This document shows positions 11,998 through 12,756 of a stretch of DNA of 12,756 nucleotides, piece after piece. The notes below the pieces were generated by a model, which saw nothing but the letters and a program-made list of their open reading frames with translations, was not told where the DNA came from and did not search any database. Numbering within the stretch: position 1 is the stretch's first letter; every line of letters starts with the position of its first letter. Source of the stretch: Acetobacteraceae bacterium (GTDB lineage Bacteria; Pseudomonadota; Alphaproteobacteria; Acetobacterales; Acetobacteraceae); assembly GCA_027306955.1 (NCBI GenBank), contig DAHUXX010000280.1, forward strand, positions 1-12,756, written 5' to 3'. Both the position numbers and the translations under genes were made by a program.

Positions 11998-12756
11998 ATG
12001 GCCACCAACATCCTGATGCCCGCGCTCTCGCCGACGATGACCGAGGGCACGCTCGCGCGCTGGCTCAAGCACGAGGGCGACACGGTGAAGGCCGGCGACG
12101 TGATCGCCGAGATCGAGACCGACAAGGCGACGATGGAGGTGGAGGCGGTGGACGAGGGCGTGCTCGGCCGCATCCTGGTCGCCGACGGCACCCAGGGCGT
12201 GAAGGTGAACGACCCGATCGCGGTCCTGGTCGAGCCCGGCGAGAAAGTGCCAGCCGCCGCGCCGGCCGGCGCACCCGCACCCGCCCCGGCGCCCGCTGCT
12301 GCCGCGCCGGGACTGGCGGGCGCACCTGCCCCTGCGCCTGCGCCTGCGCCTGCGCCGGCGGTGGCCAACGGCCACGATGCCAGCCGCGTCTTTGCCTCCC
12401 CGCTCGCGCGCCGCATGGCGAAGCAGGCGGGGCTCGACCTCGGCGCGGTGAAGGGGTCCGGCCCCAACGGGCGCATCGTGCGCGCGGACGTGGAAGCCGC
12501 GCTCGCGAAGCCGGCCGCCGCGCCGGTCGCCCCGGCACCGACAGCGGCCGCTCCGGCGCCCGCGCCCGTCACCACCGCCGGCCTGCCGCCGCACAAGCTC
12601 GTTGCGCACACGACGATCCGCCGCGTCATCGCGCGGCGCCTCTCCGAGGCCAAGGCGACGATCCCGCATTTCTACGTCTCGATGGACGTGGAGCTGGACG
12701 CGCTGCTGGCGTTGCGCTCGCAGCTCAACGCCAAGTCGCCGGCGGAGGGACCCAAC
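11998..12756 (+). CDS. pdhC: Dihydrolipoamide acetyltransferase E2 of pyruvate dehydrogenase (partial, right edge)
   Basis: E2 forms the core of the pyruvate dehydrogenase complex and transfers acetyl groups from lipoyl-lysine to coenzyme A. The 253 codons present give a lipoyl domain (1-80, attachment Lys43 in ETDKATMEVEA) and an Ala/Pro linker (84-122). A peripheral subunit-binding domain lies at about 131-168 (VFASPLARRMAKQAGLDL, then GSGPNGRIVRADVEAAL). A second Pro/Ala linker follows, and the acetyltransferase domain begins at HTTIRRVIARRLSEAK with IPHFYVSMDVELD. The catalytic His-x3-Asp motif lies beyond the window. A single lipoyl domain here plus one on PdhB is the alphaproteobacterial pattern. 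The start is secured by AAGGAGG five bases upstream. The linker contains a hexanucleotide microsatellite. Confidence 0.97.
   Translation, partial: MATNILMPALSPTMTEGTLARWLKHEGDTVKAGDVIAEIETDKATMEVEAVDEGVLGRILVADGTQGVKVNDPIAVLVEPGEKVPAAAPAGAPAPAPAPAAAAPGLAGAPAPAPAPAPAPAVANGHDASRVFASPLARRMAKQAGLDLGAVKGSGPNGRIVRADVEAALAKPAAAPVAPAPTAAAPAPAPVTTAGLPPHKLVAHTTIRRVIARRLSEAKATIPHFYVSMDVELDALLALRSQLNAKSPAEGPN
12325..12360 (+). repeat. CCTGCG hexanucleotide microsatellite in the pdhC linker
   Basis: Four perfect CCTGCG units (12331-12354) are flanked by one CCTGCC and one CCGGCG unit. Together they encode a Pro-Ala run in the linker after the lipoyl domain. Gain or loss of units keeps the frame and only changes linker length. 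Confidence 0.9.

Noticed and set aside
9498..12653. A 3.1-kb open frame on the minus strand, antisense to pdhA, pdhB and pdhC
   Set aside because: Its product is His/Arg/Ala-rich low-complexity sequence with no domain. The plus-strand frames encode clear PDH subunits. Long antisense frames are expected at this GC content.

Overview
The window is core chromosome from a very GC-rich alphaproteobacterium. The gene order tpiA-secG-pyrG-kdsA-eno-ftsB-pdhA-pdhB-pdhC, with ppiD-trpE running the other way, is an alphaproteobacterial arrangement. The lipoyl domain fused to the E1-beta subunit and the style of TrpE, FtsB and PpiD point the same way. The composition and protein flavour suggest Rhodospirillales/Acetobacteraceae, but that is inference. 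Kdo synthesis (kdsA) confirms a Gram-negative envelope.

Layout. Positions 1-2908 lie on the minus strand: ppiD (periplasmic folding factor), followed by the first ~326 codons of trpE, which runs off the left edge. A ~130-bp divergent spacer separates these from the plus-strand run tpiA, secG, pyrG, kdsA, a small two-helix membrane protein, and eno. Positions 8391-8684 hold a small exported His/Trp- and Pro-rich protein on the minus strand, facing eno. An AT-rich divergent promoter region follows, then ftsB with an unusual repeat-bearing N-terminus. A 240-bp regulatory gap precedes the pyruvate dehydrogenase cluster pdhA-pdhB-pdhC; pdhC runs off the right edge.

How the genes work together. 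tpiA and eno are glycolytic, and pdhABC turns the resulting pyruvate into acetyl-CoA. kdsA uses phosphoenolpyruvate, the product of enolase, to make Kdo-8-phosphate for LPS. pyrG makes CTP, which is also needed to activate Kdo as CMP-Kdo. secG and ppiD serve protein export and periplasmic folding, and ftsB serves septation. trpE starts tryptophan synthesis from chorismate. Tight spacing (8-nt overlaps on both sides of kdsA, a 3-nt gap between pdhA and pdhB, a 10-nt gap between pdhB and pdhC) indicates co-transcription within sub-blocks.

I see no phage, transposon, CRISPR array, tRNA or rRNA, and no intergenic stretch above 300 bases. I do not see a clearly new biological system. The most unusual signal is recurrent in-frame 15-bp tandem duplication: at the ppiD/trpE junction (duplicating the start codon), two arrays in the ftsB N-terminus, and one in the pdhB linker. 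Other points of interest are an AT-rich palindrome plus repeated TGGCAAA boxes before ftsB, an inverted repeat before pdhA, and two unrecognised small proteins.
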